From: Marinobacter sp. C7
GTDB taxonomy: Bacteria > Pseudomonadota > Gammaproteobacteria > Pseudomonadales > Oleiphilaceae
Direction: 5' to 3'
NCBI RefSeq assembly: GCF_022343555.1
Contig: NZ_JAKQZH010000001.1
Span: 1,656,108-1,720,107, forward strand
DNA: 64,000 nt
Under the pieces are notes generated by a model that saw nothing but the letters and a program-made list of their open reading frames with translations, was not told the origin of the DNA and searched no databases. Below are positions 50,892 through 59,522 of the stretch, piece after piece (positions within the stretch are counted from its first letter, which is position 1; each line of letters starts with the position of its first letter). A program made the translations under genes and the position numbers.

Positions 50892-51633
50892 CTGCCTTCT
50901 GCTCCCTGCGGTGTTGTCCTATCCATTTGGCAATCTGATGTTCCGGGTCGTCAGAATCCATTGCGGCATCAATGGCCTCCTTGAATTGTAGATAGGCTAT
51001 CTGGGAAGACTTTCGATTCGAATATTCCTCGCACTCTGAATCTACAAAATCGAAGATCTGTTGCTTGAGCTCGTTGAACGGCTGATAACGGGCTTGATTC
51101 GCTTGGGTAGCGAGTTTTTTGCGGAAAATTCCCTCGAATTCCATTCCCTGAATAAACGCGATCATTTCTTTGGCGCGCTCCAGAACTAGCGAGTGCATCG
51201 CCGCCCGTTCTCGTTCTTTGGCATCCTCATACCGTTTCAGGTACTCCAGACACTCCAGAGCATAGATCAACGCGAGCAACGAAAAATAGGTGATGGCGGA
51301 AGCATCGGGAAAATCCTCTTTCTTATCGAGTTCCTGCTCCTGGAAAAGCAAAGAAAAGGCTATGGGATCGTTGATTCTCTCAAGTGGGGGCTCGGCTCCC
51401 CGCTTGTAAAAGGCCCGGTCGAAAGCGATTTGGTCCGCCTCTTTAAACAACTGCTCCAGATAACCTGCACCGATCCGCAATTCCTCCGGACTGCGCCTCT
51501 CGAGCCTGCTCTGAGCTTGGCGAATGACATATTCGAGGTGATTGGTGAAGCGAAGATCTGGAACGACATCGGCAATAATCTGCTTCGGCTGCGCTGTTGG
51601 GTCAGTTCTGTCTAGTACGGAGCGATCAAACAT
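50881..51633 (-). CDS. Unknown protein between integrase and LOTUS-like gene
   Basis: This 250-residue, helical, charged protein belongs to no family I know. It has EQELDKKEDFPDA near residue 102 and a long helical ERERAAMHSLVLERAKEM near residue 138. ATG 51633 overlaps the integrase stop by eight bases, and its own stop overlaps the next start, so the three genes are translated together. It may be an element-maintenance or cargo gene. Confidence 0.6.
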   Translation of the reverse strand: MFDRSVLDRTDPTAQPKQIIADVVPDLRFTNHLEYVIRQAQSRLERRSPEELRIGAGYLEQLFKEADQIAFDRAFYKRGAEPPLERINDPIAFSLLFQEQELDKKEDFPDASAITYFSLLALIYALECLEYLKRYEDAKERERAAMHSLVLERAKEMIAFIQGMEFEGIFRKKLATQANQARYQPFNELKQQIFDFVDSECEEYSNRKSSQIAYLQFKEAIDAAMDSDDPEHQIAKWIGQHRREQKAGDE

Positions 51634-52825
51634 GGTCAGGCTTCTCAAACTGTTGAATGAAGAAGTTGGTGATTTTTTGCATGGGAACGCGAAGGCGCTC
51701 TACGTCGAAAATGATGTAGCCCTCGGTGACGTCGTTGGGGTCTTTGTGATTGATCAGCCGTTTGAGCGCGTAGGCAGGGATGTCCAGTCGCTCGGCCGCC
51801 GTGATAAAGGTTCGACGCAGATCATGGAGGGTAAACGTTACCCCGGATAGCTTGGTCACGCGGGCGATGGCCGTGCGCGGTTCGGACAGGTGCCCCCGTT
51901 CGGCATCGCTGGGGAACACAAACGGGCTGGACCGTTCCTCAAACCGCCGCTCCAACAGCACCTCAAGCGCATCACTGAAGGGCAGTCGGTGAACCCGGCT
52001 GTTTTTGGTCGCGGTGATGGTCAGCGTTTTCTCTTTGAAGTCGATCTGATCCCAGGTGAGGGTGGCTGCCTCGGTTCGGCGTAGACCGGTCAGCAACACC
52101 AGGTGCAGGTAATCGCGCGTGGTCTCATTGTTCAGTTGCAGGGTGGCCTCGTACCAGGGCTGGAGCTGGTGGTCCTTGATCAGGGACTGGCGCTTTTCCA
52201 CTTTGTACCAGGCGCGCTGATGGCTCAGGACGTTGACCGGGTTGGCCACCAGAAACGGCTTCCCGGAGGCGTCCTGATAGCGTTGCAGCGCGTGGTTGAA
52301 CACGGCGCGAAGGATTCGCATGCCGTTGTCCGCGCGGGCGTGGCTGCGCTGTCCATACTCCGCATGACGACTGAGCACCATATCGCGGGAAATGTCCTTG
52401 AGGGGCTTGGTCTGCCAGTCCTTGAACATCTCGCGCATGGAGCGGTGGTAGTCGTTTAGGGTGTTCGGTTTCAGGTTCTTCCGGGTGGCGAGGTAATCCT
52501 CGAAGGCGTCCTGGAGGGTGATGCGCTGGGCGCGTTTCTCGTGAACCTCCCGGATCGGATCAATGCCGGAGGCGACCTTGCCCAGGAATTTCATGGCCTC
52601 CTTGCGGGCCTGTTCGACCGTCAGGTTGCCATAGCGCCCCAGGGTTTTCCGCTTGACCCGACCATCGACCCGTTTTTCAACAATGAACGACTTTGCGCCG
52701 CCGCTGGTGACGCGCAGACCAAACCCGGCAATGGCCGAATCCCGGTAGAAGGCCTGGGCCGGTTTGCCATCGGGTTTGACCCTCGGAATCTCGACCTTGT
52801 CGACAAAGCTCTTGGTAATCCGCAT
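51626..52825 (-). CDS. Tyrosine-type site-specific integrase
   Basis: This 399-residue integrase has an N-terminal DUF4102-like arm-binding domain (residues 1-95, RDSAIAGFGLRVTSGGAKSF), a SAM-like core-binding domain (about 100-200) and a catalytic domain. Catalytic residues lie in LTGLRRTEAATL near 245 (Arg), HDLRRTF near 335 (His-x2-Arg), the NHKDPNDVT segment near 360 and the Tyr in EGYIIF near 372. It should act between the tRNA-Leu 57-bp sites. It starts ten bases after the HIT stop. Confidence 0.95.
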   Translation of the reverse strand: MRITKSFVDKVEIPRVKPDGKPAQAFYRDSAIAGFGLRVTSGGAKSFIVEKRVDGRVKRKTLGRYGNLTVEQARKEAMKFLGKVASGIDPIREVHEKRAQRITLQDAFEDYLATRKNLKPNTLNDYHRSMREMFKDWQTKPLKDISRDMVLSRHAEYGQRSHARADNGMRILRAVFNHALQRYQDASGKPFLVANPVNVLSHQRAWYKVEKRQSLIKDHQLQPWYEATLQLNNETTRDYLHLVLLTGLRRTEAATLTWDQIDFKEKTLTITATKNSRVHRLPFSDALEVLLERRFEERSSPFVFPSDAERGHLSEPRTAIARVTKLSGVTFTLHDLRRTFITAAERLDIPAYALKRLINHKDPNDVTEGYIIFDVERLRVPMQKITNFFIQQFEKPDHV

Positions 52826-52834
52826 ACCGGTCCC

Positions 52835-53233
52835 TCAGTAACTGGCCTTGTCAGGGAACACCTTGCGAACCCCGCCACGTGGGTTGTCCTGATCCCCGTC
52901 CCGACGCGGAATTAGATGGATGTGGGCATGGAAGACCGATTGTCCGGCGCTAGCGCCGGCATTGGTGCCGACGTTGAAGCCGGTAATGTGGGCGTCCTCG
53001 GCGAGCAGCGCTTTCCTTCGTTCCCGGAGAAGCTCGTTGAGCGCGATGATTTCCGTTTGGCTCAGATCGAAGTAGGTTTCCACATGGCGCCGGGGAACGG
53101 CGAGGCAGTGGCCGGGGGATACGGGGTAATTGTCTTTGAGTAGCAGGGCCAGTTCGTTCTCCGCCAGAACCTCAATCCGGTTCTCGACGGGGTGACAGAA
53201 CAGGCAATCGGAGGTCGTTTTGGCGTGATCCAC
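52835..53233 (-). CDS. HIT-family nucleotide hydrolase
   Basis: This 132-residue histidine-triad protein has HAHIHLIPRR near residue 103, the H-x-H-x-H catalytic motif. A Cys pair CLFCH near residue 10 suggests zinc binding, as in HinT/galT-type branches. Such enzymes hydrolyse adenosine phosphoramidates or dinucleotides. It is the first gene of the integrase operon at the right end. The start is GTG 53233, placed by GAGGAAG. It probably has a role in the island rather than host metabolism. Confidence 0.85.
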   Translation of the reverse strand: MDHAKTTSDCLFCHPVENRIEVLAENELALLLKDNYPVSPGHCLAVPRRHVETYFDLSQTEIIALNELLRERRKALLAEDAHITGFNVGTNAGASAGQSVFHAHIHLIPRRDGDQDNPRGGVRKVFPDKASY

Positions 53234-53264
53234 TAGCAGCTTCCTCAGAGTCTCTTGTGTCTTT

Positions 53265-53283
53265 ATGTAGACACTATGTAGAC
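53265..53283 (+). repeat. Right-end paired ATGTAGAC repeats (candidate arm-type sites)
   Basis: ATGTAGAC lies at 53265-53272 and 53276-53283, 11 bases apart, in the same orientation as the left-end pair and 131 bases inside attR. It sits 32-50 bases upstream of the HIT start, so it overlaps the likely promoter of the integrase operon and may also give autoregulation. Confidence 0.6.
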
Positions 53284-53662
53284 AAAATCGGTCAAATTCT
53301 AGCGGATTTCTTCAAACAACGGCAAACAGCGTTTTCGAGAAAAGCTCTGTATTTGACTGTTTTTAAGAGCTTATTAAAAGTTCTTCCAAATTCCTCAAAG
53401 AAGGACTCAAATAACTTAAAATCTCTCGGCCGCAAGGCCGTGCCGGTTCGATTCCGGCTCCGGGCACCATCTATTAAAACCGCCTGTAATAAAGTCTGAC
53501 GCCGACAGAATAAAGCGCCTGATTATTACCATCGTGATGCTTGCGCAGTATTTGAACCTGGCATATTTTGAAAACAGACTTGGGCGTCTTTGAGAGAAAT
53601 CAATATTCATTTTTTGAGTCGCCTAATCAATCAGTTGCAAGTCATTGAAAAGGAAATTCGCA
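53284..53662. other. Right island end and host spacer
   Basis: About 130 bases of AT-rich island end lie before attR (53414-53470), then about 190 bases of host sequence before the JmjC-like gene. I see no gene. The host spacer should contain the promoter of the gene at 53663. Confidence 0.6.
53414..53470 (+). repeat. attR: 57-bp copy of tRNA-Leu 3' end
   Basis: It is identical to 41720-41776, from the anticodon loop to just past CCA. It lacks the 5' half of a tRNA, so it is not a second gene. Confidence 0.95.
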
Positions 53663-54517
53663 ATGAGCTTGTTCGATTTGGCCGGTTCGGAAACCATTGA
53701 AACGGTTCCTTTTCCGACAGGGATGGAAGGTTTCAGACCGTTTATTCAGCACCGGCAGCCGGTTTTGCTCAGTGGTGTCCGGGAAGCCCTGCCGTTCCTT
53801 CGGGACTGGAACTATGAGTATTTCAGGCATTCCTTGACGTCGATCCGGGTCCAGCGACGGTCAGAGGACGGGATCTACCATTACCTTGGTTTTGAGCGGA
53901 TTCCGATGGACGAGTTCGATCAAGCCATGAATACCTCACAAGACTGCTATGCCCTGGAACCTCTGAAAGGCAAAGGGGTGTCCGAAGATTTACCCGGGGA
54001 TGTTTCCGTCGACCTCCCGGCCTTTGTTTCCGAAGACAACTTCCGTGTTTCCAACCTCTATATCGGCCCGGGTGGGAACAAGTCGGTTTTGCATTACGAT
54101 GAGACACACAGCCTGCTGATGATGCTCGAGGGCAGGAAGCGTTTTATCCTGTTTCCCCCGGAGCAGACCGACTGCATGTATCCCTACAGTCCGCTCAGTC
54201 TGACGGCATTACTCGAGAACCGGGTAGTCGACAGCAAAATAGACTGCCGTGAGCTGGATCTGAAGGCTTTTCCGAAGCTTGGCGAGGCCAAAGGTCTAAG
54301 TGGGTGGCTGGAAGATGGCGAGGCGCTTTTCATTCCTGCCGGGACCTGGCACTTCATTGAGGCGGAAGGCCGTAATGTATCAGTCAATTATTTCTGGATG
54401 CAGAACAGTATCAGGGATTGGTGCCAGCAACCGCTGCTTAATTTCTGGATCAAGCGGCGAGCCATTGGAATGTTGGATCAGCTTCGCAAGGTGAAACATA
54501 AACTGTCTGCTGCGTAA
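53663..54517 (+). CDS. Cupin/JmjC-like 2-oxoglutarate-dependent oxygenase
   Basis: This 284-residue protein is of the cupin-8/JmjC fold. The metal site is made by HYDETH near residue 146 (H-x-D) and the distal histidine in GTWHFIEAEGRNVSVNYFW near residue 233. FILFPPEQ near 163 is typical of protein or amino-acid hydroxylases. AAGGAAA precedes ATG 53663. It starts a three-gene rightward set with a GNAT and a formyltransferase, whose product is unknown. Confidence 0.75.
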   Translation: MSLFDLAGSETIETVPFPTGMEGFRPFIQHRQPVLLSGVREALPFLRDWNYEYFRHSLTSIRVQRRSEDGIYHYLGFERIPMDEFDQAMNTSQDCYALEPLKGKGVSEDLPGDVSVDLPAFVSEDNFRVSNLYIGPGGNKSVLHYDETHSLLMMLEGRKRFILFPPEQTDCMYPYSPLSLTALLENRVVDSKIDCRELDLKAFPKLGEAKGLSGWLEDGEALFIPAGTWHFIEAEGRNVSVNYFWMQNSIRDWCQQPLLNFWIKRRAIGMLDQLRKVKHKLSAA

Positions 54518-54530
54518 AAGGCCTCCGGCT

Positions 54531-55652
54531 GTGGAATTGAGAGTAGTCAGGACGCTGGATCACTTTGATGAGATTCAATCCCAGTGGGATGGGCTCCTGA
54601 CCCGGATCGATCCGGTTCCGCTTCCGTTGACCCATGGCTGGCTTCGCTCCTGGCTTGATGCCTTTTCGTTCGATACAGAAATGGAATTCAGGTGCGTATT
54701 CCGGGGTGAAGATCTGGTTGGGATCGCACCTCTCGTAAGATCGCGGAGCTTGTATCGAGGTTTCCCCGTCACGGTCCTGCGGCTGGCGGCAAACGGGCAC
54801 ACTCCTTACTCTTCGATTGTCGTCGACACCTCCGTTCCCGGGGAGATAAGGAAAGAGGTGTTGACTGCACTGACGAGAGTCGGTCCCGAGGAAGTCGGTG
54901 TTTTTTTCAAGATTCATGAAAATAGCGAGCTCCATCACTTCCTGATGAATCCTGCAAGTGGAGCTGCGAAGCGGGTGGGTCAAAAGCCAAGCCTCTCTAC
55001 ACCGGTTATTCAAATCGATCAGACCTGGGATGAGTTTTACGGGTCGAGGCCGAGAAAACTGAAGAAAAGCCTGAATAATAAACGCAACAAGTTTGACAGA
55101 AGTGGGCGGTTCTCAATCTCTGAGGAAAAGATTATTTCCGCTGAGCAATCCATTGTTGATGAGCTGATCCGGATCTCCGCCAACAGTTGGAAGTCAAGGA
55201 TCGGGAACGACCTGGGGTCCAATTCTCGAAGCCGTCGTTTTTTTCTGAACCTGATTGCGTCATTCGGGCAATTGGGCACATTGAGTGCCTGGATTATCAG
55301 GAGCAAGGACAAACCGGTGGCATACGAACTGCACCTGTCCTGTGATGGTGTGGTATACCCGATTCGGGCTGATTATGACGAAGGCTTCAAAGCCTATTCT
55401 CCCGGTTCGATTCTGGAGTACACGGCGTTGAAAAGTTTGTTCGAAAGTGGCACTTGCCGGCAATACTACACGTGTGCAGACGACTACTGGTATCTGAGTA
55501 ACTGGGCCAACGGTTATCAGTCGCTTTGCACGGTGGAGCTCTTTGGCAGTCATTGGACAATGCGCGCGCTCTATGAACTTGAATACCGGTTGATACCTTT
55601 GGTCAAACGCATGATCGGCAGGAAAGACCGAACGGTGAGGCCCCTGGACTAG
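54531..55652 (+). CDS. GNAT-type acyltransferase, FemAB/BioF2-like
   Basis: This 373-residue protein has a divided GNAT fold: N-terminal part with PLTHGWLRSWLDAFSF near residue 25, and C-terminal part KPVAYELHLSCDGVVYPIRADYDE near 258 and SPGSILEYTALKSLFE near 290. This pattern occurs in proteins acylating sugars or amino-acid-linked substrates in exopolysaccharide and peptidoglycan pathways. The start GTG 54531 follows only a weak AAGG, and it lies 13 bases after the JmjC-like gene. Confidence 0.75.
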   Translation: MELRVVRTLDHFDEIQSQWDGLLTRIDPVPLPLTHGWLRSWLDAFSFDTEMEFRCVFRGEDLVGIAPLVRSRSLYRGFPVTVLRLAANGHTPYSSIVVDTSVPGEIRKEVLTALTRVGPEEVGVFFKIHENSELHHFLMNPASGAAKRVGQKPSLSTPVIQIDQTWDEFYGSRPRKLKKSLNNKRNKFDRSGRFSISEEKIISAEQSIVDELIRISANSWKSRIGNDLGSNSRSRRFFLNLIASFGQLGTLSAWIIRSKDKPVAYELHLSCDGVVYPIRADYDEGFKAYSPGSILEYTALKSLFESGTCRQYYTCADDYWYLSNWANGYQSLCTVELFGSHWTMRALYELEYRLIPLVKRMIGRKDRTVRPLD

Positions 55653-55670
55653 GGAACAGTGAGGTTACCA

Positions 55671-56582
55671 GTGCGGACGCTCGTTATCGTCAGCCAGGAT
55701 AAGTCAGACATCTACTTCGCCAATCAGTTGGCGAAAAGGCTGAATGTGGTCGGTATTGTGGTTGAAAACCAGATACCGGAGCGCGATTGTTCGCCTCTGC
55801 CGAGAAAGGCGATGAAATATGCCTCCCGGCCGGGGCTTTTCCTGGCCAAGGTCGCGGAGGTGCTGGACCGGCGGTTTGTCGAGCCTCGCCAGGCTTACAA
55901 TTATCCGGGAAACTCTCTGGATTTCGGAGGTGATGATCGGACGCTGCAACCGGGAGAAGGGGTCAATGTTCTTTATACCCGGGGGCCGAACGACATTAAC
56001 AAGGCCGAGTACCGGGAATGGGTCAGGGACCAGAACCCCGACATTATTGCCGTTTGTGGAGCGTCCATACTGAAGTCCGATATGTTGTCCATTCCCGGGC
56101 ATGGTGTTCTGAATCTACACGGCGGACTTGCCCAATTCTACCGGGGCCTGTTTACAACCGACTGGGCGATTCACAACTCTGAACCGGAGTGTATTGGAGC
56201 AACTGTCCATTTCGTTTCCGAGGGTGTGGACGACGGTGATGTCGTCTATCAGGGCCGGCCCGGCATTGAAGAACGTGATAACCCGAACACCCTATACCGA
56301 AAGGTCGTTGAATTGGGCGTCGAAATGATGGCCAGGGCGATTTGGGACATAGAGCACGGTCGCTGTCACTCAACGCCCCTGATATCGAAGGGCCGGTTGT
56401 ATCTCAATAAAGACTTCAATCTGGCGGCAAAGCGCAGGACCTGGCGAAAAGTGGCTGACGGGGTGCTGTCAGATTACCTGGCCAATAAAGCCGGGCGCGA
56501 CCAACGGGTTCTGGATTCCCTGATTAATGATTTCGACGCCGTAAAACCTGAAGCCGGAAGCACCGTTTCGGCGTCAACCTAG
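55671..56582 (+). CDS. Formyltransferase-family protein
   Basis: This 303-residue protein has the formyltransferase core. VLNLHGGLAQFYRG near residue 145 supplies the Asn and His of the N-x-H catalytic site, and EGVDDGDVVYQ near 185 the catalytic Asp. The N-terminal IVSQDKSDIYFANQLAKRL binds the N10-formyltetrahydrofolate or ligand. It probably formylates an amino sugar or an amine made by the cassette. GAGG six bases before GTG 55671 decides the start; a GTG four codons earlier has no site. Confidence 0.78.
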   Translation: MRTLVIVSQDKSDIYFANQLAKRLNVVGIVVENQIPERDCSPLPRKAMKYASRPGLFLAKVAEVLDRRFVEPRQAYNYPGNSLDFGGDDRTLQPGEGVNVLYTRGPNDINKAEYREWVRDQNPDIIAVCGASILKSDMLSIPGHGVLNLHGGLAQFYRGLFTTDWAIHNSEPECIGATVHFVSEGVDDGDVVYQGRPGIEERDNPNTLYRKVVELGVEMMARAIWDIEHGRCHSTPLISKGRLYLNKDFNLAAKRRTWRKVADGVLSDYLANKAGRDQRVLDSLINDFDAVKPEAGSTVSAST

Positions 56583-57125
56583 TTTTCGGACCAGGGCTTC
56601 CACACATCTTTCAAAGATGTCCTTGTCGAAAAACCGATGACGGGGCTCACGGTCGGCTGTAATCAATGTGCCGCCGGAGTTCACAATGCCGCAGTGAATC
56701 ATCAGGTTTTCCGCCAGCCCGAAATCCTCAATCGAGTGCCCATGCCCGTCAGCGTCGACCGCTCCCGCACGCTGCCGGTAGTCCAGACCACTCATGCTGA
56801 AGCCAAACGCAGGCTTCTGCTGACCGACCATATATCCGACTTCAAATACGGTCCCGGGATCCGCGCTGATTCCGCGAAATGGCGTCAGGTTCGCGATGAT
56901 TGCGTCACAACTGTCCATGAGCTCCCGGTTTGCCTCGTATATCCGAAAGGCGTGTTGCCGTTTCGTTTCTTCCTGAGACACACTCAGTTCAGCATCGAGA
57001 GGGTCGACTCCCTCCCACCGGTGCTTCTGCAGGATATTCTTTTTCTCGGTAATGATTGCTTGTTGCTCTTCCGGAGGAAAGAACACCTCCGGGCCAGCAA
57101 GGTAGACGCGTTTGGGCCGGGTCAT
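56574..57125 (-). CDS. Nucleoside 2-deoxyribosyltransferase-family protein
   Basis: This 183-residue protein starts RVYLAGPEVFFPPEEQ. It also has RELMDSCDAIIANLTPFRG near residue 66 and DPGTVFEVGYMVGQQKPAFG near 87, where the glutamate is the catalytic nucleophile. The family transfers deoxyribose between bases or hydrolyses nucleotide N-glycosidic bonds. It is convergent with the formyltransferase; the ends overlap by nine bases. It is coupled to the small upstream gene by an ATGA overlap. Confidence 0.8.
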   Translation of the reverse strand: MTRPKRVYLAGPEVFFPPEEQQAIITEKKNILQKHRWEGVDPLDAELSVSQEETKRQHAFRIYEANRELMDSCDAIIANLTPFRGISADPGTVFEVGYMVGQQKPAFGFSMSGLDYRQRAGAVDADGHGHSIEDFGLAENLMIHCGIVNSGGTLITADREPRHRFFDKDIFERCVEALVRKLG

Positions 57126-57265
57126 GGGCTGTCCTGTTCGGGCAAGGGCTCAATGCTGTTGATGTCGCCGGTGGGCGGTTGTGGTTCGTCTTTGATGATC
57201 ACAAAGATACCGCCACCTATGATCGCAATGGCCACAAGGATCCTCAGGATAAGCGATTTGGACAT
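57122..57265 (-). CDS. Small single-span membrane protein
   Basis: This 47-residue peptide (SKSLILRILVAIAIIGGGIF then an acidic tail) has one membrane helix at the N-terminus. GAGGAG seven bases before ATG 57265 and an ATGA overlap with the next gene show it is real and coupled to the deoxyribosyltransferase-family gene. The family is unknown to me. A longer upstream extension in the same frame lacks support. Confidence 0.6.
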   Translation of the reverse strand: MSKSLILRILVAIAIIGGGIFVIIKDEPQPPTGDINSIEPLPEQDSP

Positions 57266-57451
57266 TGCAGGCTCCTCTCTGGTTGTCGAAAGAGTGCTCG
57301 TATAAACCTGAGGACGAATCCTTCGATTGCAACCGTTACCCTCCGGGCGGGGCAGGCAAATCGGAGATCCGACCAAAGTCCCTTCGACAGATATCCACTC
57401 CTGACTGATACTGACTCAAAAGAATGACAACACGTTCAGGAGGTTAATGTC

Positions 57452-58243
57452 ATGACGGACGATAGCGATGCATTGGTAACGCACTACGCGGAAAACGGGA
57501 TTACAACACTTACTCTGAACCAGCCGGAGCGTCGCAACAGCCTGTCTGTGGCCATGCTGGAGGCTTTGTCAGAGGAGCTTTCGCGGGTGGCAGATGATCC
57601 GGAGACACGGGTCGTGGTTCTGGCTGCGCGCGGTAATGTCTTCTGCGCCGGGCACGACCTGAAGGAAGTACGGGATCAGTTCGACAGCCATGAATTCCAG
57701 TTGGGCCTGTTCAACCTGTGTAGCAAGGTGATGCAGCAGATTGTGAATCTGCCCAAGCCGGTAATTGCCAGGGTGGCCGGGGTGGCGACGGCGGCCGGGT
57801 GCCAGCTGGTGGCATCCTGTGACCTGGCGGTTGCGGCAGATACCGCGCGCTTTGCCACACCGGGGGTGAATATCGGTTTGTTCTGTTCCACCCCGATGGT
57901 GGCGCTTTCCCGGAATGTTTCCCGCAAGCACGCCATGGAGATGCTGCTGACCGGCGAGCTGGTCAGTGCACCGAAAGCGGAACAGATAGGGCTGGTCAAT
58001 CGGGTGGTGGACGAGCAGGTTCTCGATGAAACGGTCTACCGGCTCGCCCGCACTATTGCCGGGAAGTCCGGCCACACCCTGAAAATCGGCAAGAGCGCGT
58101 TTTACCGCCAACTGGAAATGCCACTGGCGGAAGCCTATGAGTACACTTCAACGGTGATGGCGGAAAATATGCAGACCAACGACGCTCAGGAAGGTATCTG
58201 CGCCTTCCTGGAAAAGCGCGAGCCCGAGTGGAAAGACAGCTAG
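57452..58243 (+). CDS. Enoyl-CoA hydratase/isomerase-family protein
   Basis: This 263-residue crotonase-fold protein has the oxyanion-hole segment NVFCAGHDLKE near residue 58 and GVATAAGCQLVASCDLAVA near 108. No acidic residue typical of classical hydratases can be assigned with certainty, so another crotonase reaction is possible. CAGGAGG lies eight bases before ATG 57452. It is alone in its transcript and converges on the DUF192 gene, with a 4-base overlap of ends. Confidence 0.85.
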   Translation: MTDDSDALVTHYAENGITTLTLNQPERRNSLSVAMLEALSEELSRVADDPETRVVVLAARGNVFCAGHDLKEVRDQFDSHEFQLGLFNLCSKVMQQIVNLPKPVIARVAGVATAAGCQLVASCDLAVAADTARFATPGVNIGLFCSTPMVALSRNVSRKHAMEMLLTGELVSAPKAEQIGLVNRVVDEQVLDETVYRLARTIAGKSGHTLKIGKSAFYRQLEMPLAEAYEYTSTVMAENMQTNDAQEGICAFLEKREPEWKDS

Positions 58244-58743
58244 TCCGCCCCCGGGCAGTTTTCTTTTCCCTGAATTAGCCGGTCACCTACCTCGATGCCG
58301 TTGGAAAGGTAGAAACCGGCGTTCATTTCCACGGCTGACCAGTAAGGAACGCCCGCCGGGTAGGTGGGACAGTTCCGGCCACTTGAAGCGGAGCATGGCA
58401 CCATGGCGCGTATGTTGCGGATGGTGCCTTCCCGGTCCAGGAAAGCAATGTCCAGGGGGATCAGGGTGCGGTACATCCAGAAACCGTCCTGAGGCTCCCT
58501 CCGCTCCCCATACCGGAAGAGCATGCCGTGTTTTGCCGGCAACTCGGGTCTGCCCATGAGTCCAACCTGCCTTTCCTCAGACGTGCTGGCCACCTCGAGT
58601 ACGACCGGAACAGACTCCGAGGCGTTAACGAAGCATGCATCGATCACAGGCAGCTCCGTCTGGGCCGGTGTAGCACTGACACCACATCCGGAAACCAGGC
58701 CAAGCACCAGCCAAAAACTGATTTGACGAAACACAGCCATCAT
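58240..58743 (-). CDS. DUF192 family lipoprotein
   Basis: This 167-residue protein has a lipoprotein signal ([10 protein letters not shown], lipobox cysteine near residue 20) and a DUF192 domain: [20 protein letters not shown] near residue 57 and [14 protein letters not shown] near 95. Function is unknown; the fold is a small beta-barrel thought to bind in the envelope. Its ATG overlaps the stop of the ABC permease (ATGA). Confidence 0.85.
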   Translation of the reverse strand: MMAVFRQISFWLVLGLVSGCGVSATPAQTELPVIDACFVNASESVPVVLEVASTSEERQVGLMGRPELPAKHGMLFRYGERREPQDGFWMYRTLIPLDIAFLDREGTIRNIRAMVPCSASSGRNCPTYPAGVPYWSAVEMNAGFYLSNGIEVGDRLIQGKENCPGAD

Positions 58744-59501
58744 GACCGCAGCCGGTAACCGGTTTTGAAGATCCACCATACTGTGGTCATGCAGAGGGCC
58801 AGGAAGAACATGGTCATCGCAACGCTGATGCCCACGTGCACATCAGACACCCCGTAAAAGGCCCATCGAAAACCGCTGATCAGGTATACCACCGGGTTGA
58901 ACAGGCTGATGGTCTGCCAGATCTCCGGCAGCATGTCGATGGAGTAGAAGGTGCCCCCCAGGAAGACCAGCGGCGTGACGATCATCATGGGCACGATCTG
59001 CAGCTTTTCGAAGCCGTCCGCCCAGATGCCGATGATGAAGCCGAACAGGCTGAAGGTGACGGCGGTCAGCACCAGGAACGACAACATCCAGAACGGGTGC
59101 AGCACGGTGTAGTCCACGAACAGCCTGGCGGTGGCCAGGATAATCAGGCCGAGGATTACCGACTTGCTCGCTGCCGCACCGACATAGCCGATGACAACCT
59201 CCACGTAGGAGACCGGTGCCGAGAGCACTTCGTAGATGGTGCCCGAGAATTTGGGCATATAGATGCCGAAAGAGGCATTGGAAATGCTCTGCATCAGCAG
59301 CGACAACATCACCAGGCCGGGAATGATGTAGGCGCCGTAGCTGATGTTATCGATATCGCCCATGCGCGAGCCGATGGCAGAGCCAAAAACGACGAAGTAC
59401 AGGCAGGTGGATATCACCGGCGAGAGCACGCTCTGCATCACTGTGCGCTTCATCCGGGCCATTTCGAATTTGTAGATTGCGCGGATACCGTAAAGGTTCA
59501 T
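58740..59501 (-). CDS. ABC-2 type exporter permease, YadH-like
   Basis: This 253-residue membrane protein has six spans and belongs to the ABC-2 permease family. Size and sequence ([20 protein letters not shown] near residue 20, [16 protein letters not shown] near 95) fit E. coli YadH. It pairs with the ATPase encoded 21 bases upstream. The substrate of YadGH is unknown. The downstream DUF192 lipoprotein is coupled by overlap. Confidence 0.85.
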   Translation of the reverse strand: MNLYGIRAIYKFEMARMKRTVMQSVLSPVISTCLYFVVFGSAIGSRMGDIDNISYGAYIIPGLVMLSLLMQSISNASFGIYMPKFSGTIYEVLSAPVSYVEVVIGYVGAAASKSVILGLIILATARLFVDYTVLHPFWMLSFLVLTAVTFSLFGFIIGIWADGFEKLQIVPMMIVTPLVFLGGTFYSIDMLPEIWQTISLFNPVVYLISGFRWAFYGVSDVHVGISVAMTMFFLALCMTTVWWIFKTGYRLRS

Positions 59502-59522
59502 TCGATTCTCCGTCAGGTCGGG

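Larger units (their letters stand above)
41720..53470. mobile_element. Composite integrative island in tRNA-Leu(UAA)
   Basis: An 11.75-kb island lies between two identical 57-bp copies of the tRNA-Leu 3' end. It carries a tyrosine integrase next to the right end, an AlpA-type regulator, an HUH replication endonuclease and two defence-type gene pairs. Base composition of the left part is visibly AT-richer than the flanking host genes. A third, diverged tRNA 3' end inside (44853-44904) divides it into a 3-kb SIR2-HerA unit and an 8.5-kb integrase unit. No capsid, relaxase or conjugation genes are seen, so it is mobilisable or satellite-like rather than a prophage or full ICE. Confidence 0.9.

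Noticed and set aside
53414..53470. Possible second tRNA-Leu gene
   Set aside because: Only the 3' 57 bases are present; the acceptor 5' strand and D-arm are missing, so it is attR.
41720..53470. Island as a prophage
   Set aside because: No capsid, portal, terminase, tail or lysis genes are seen; the Rep and integrase are compatible with satellites or integrative elements.
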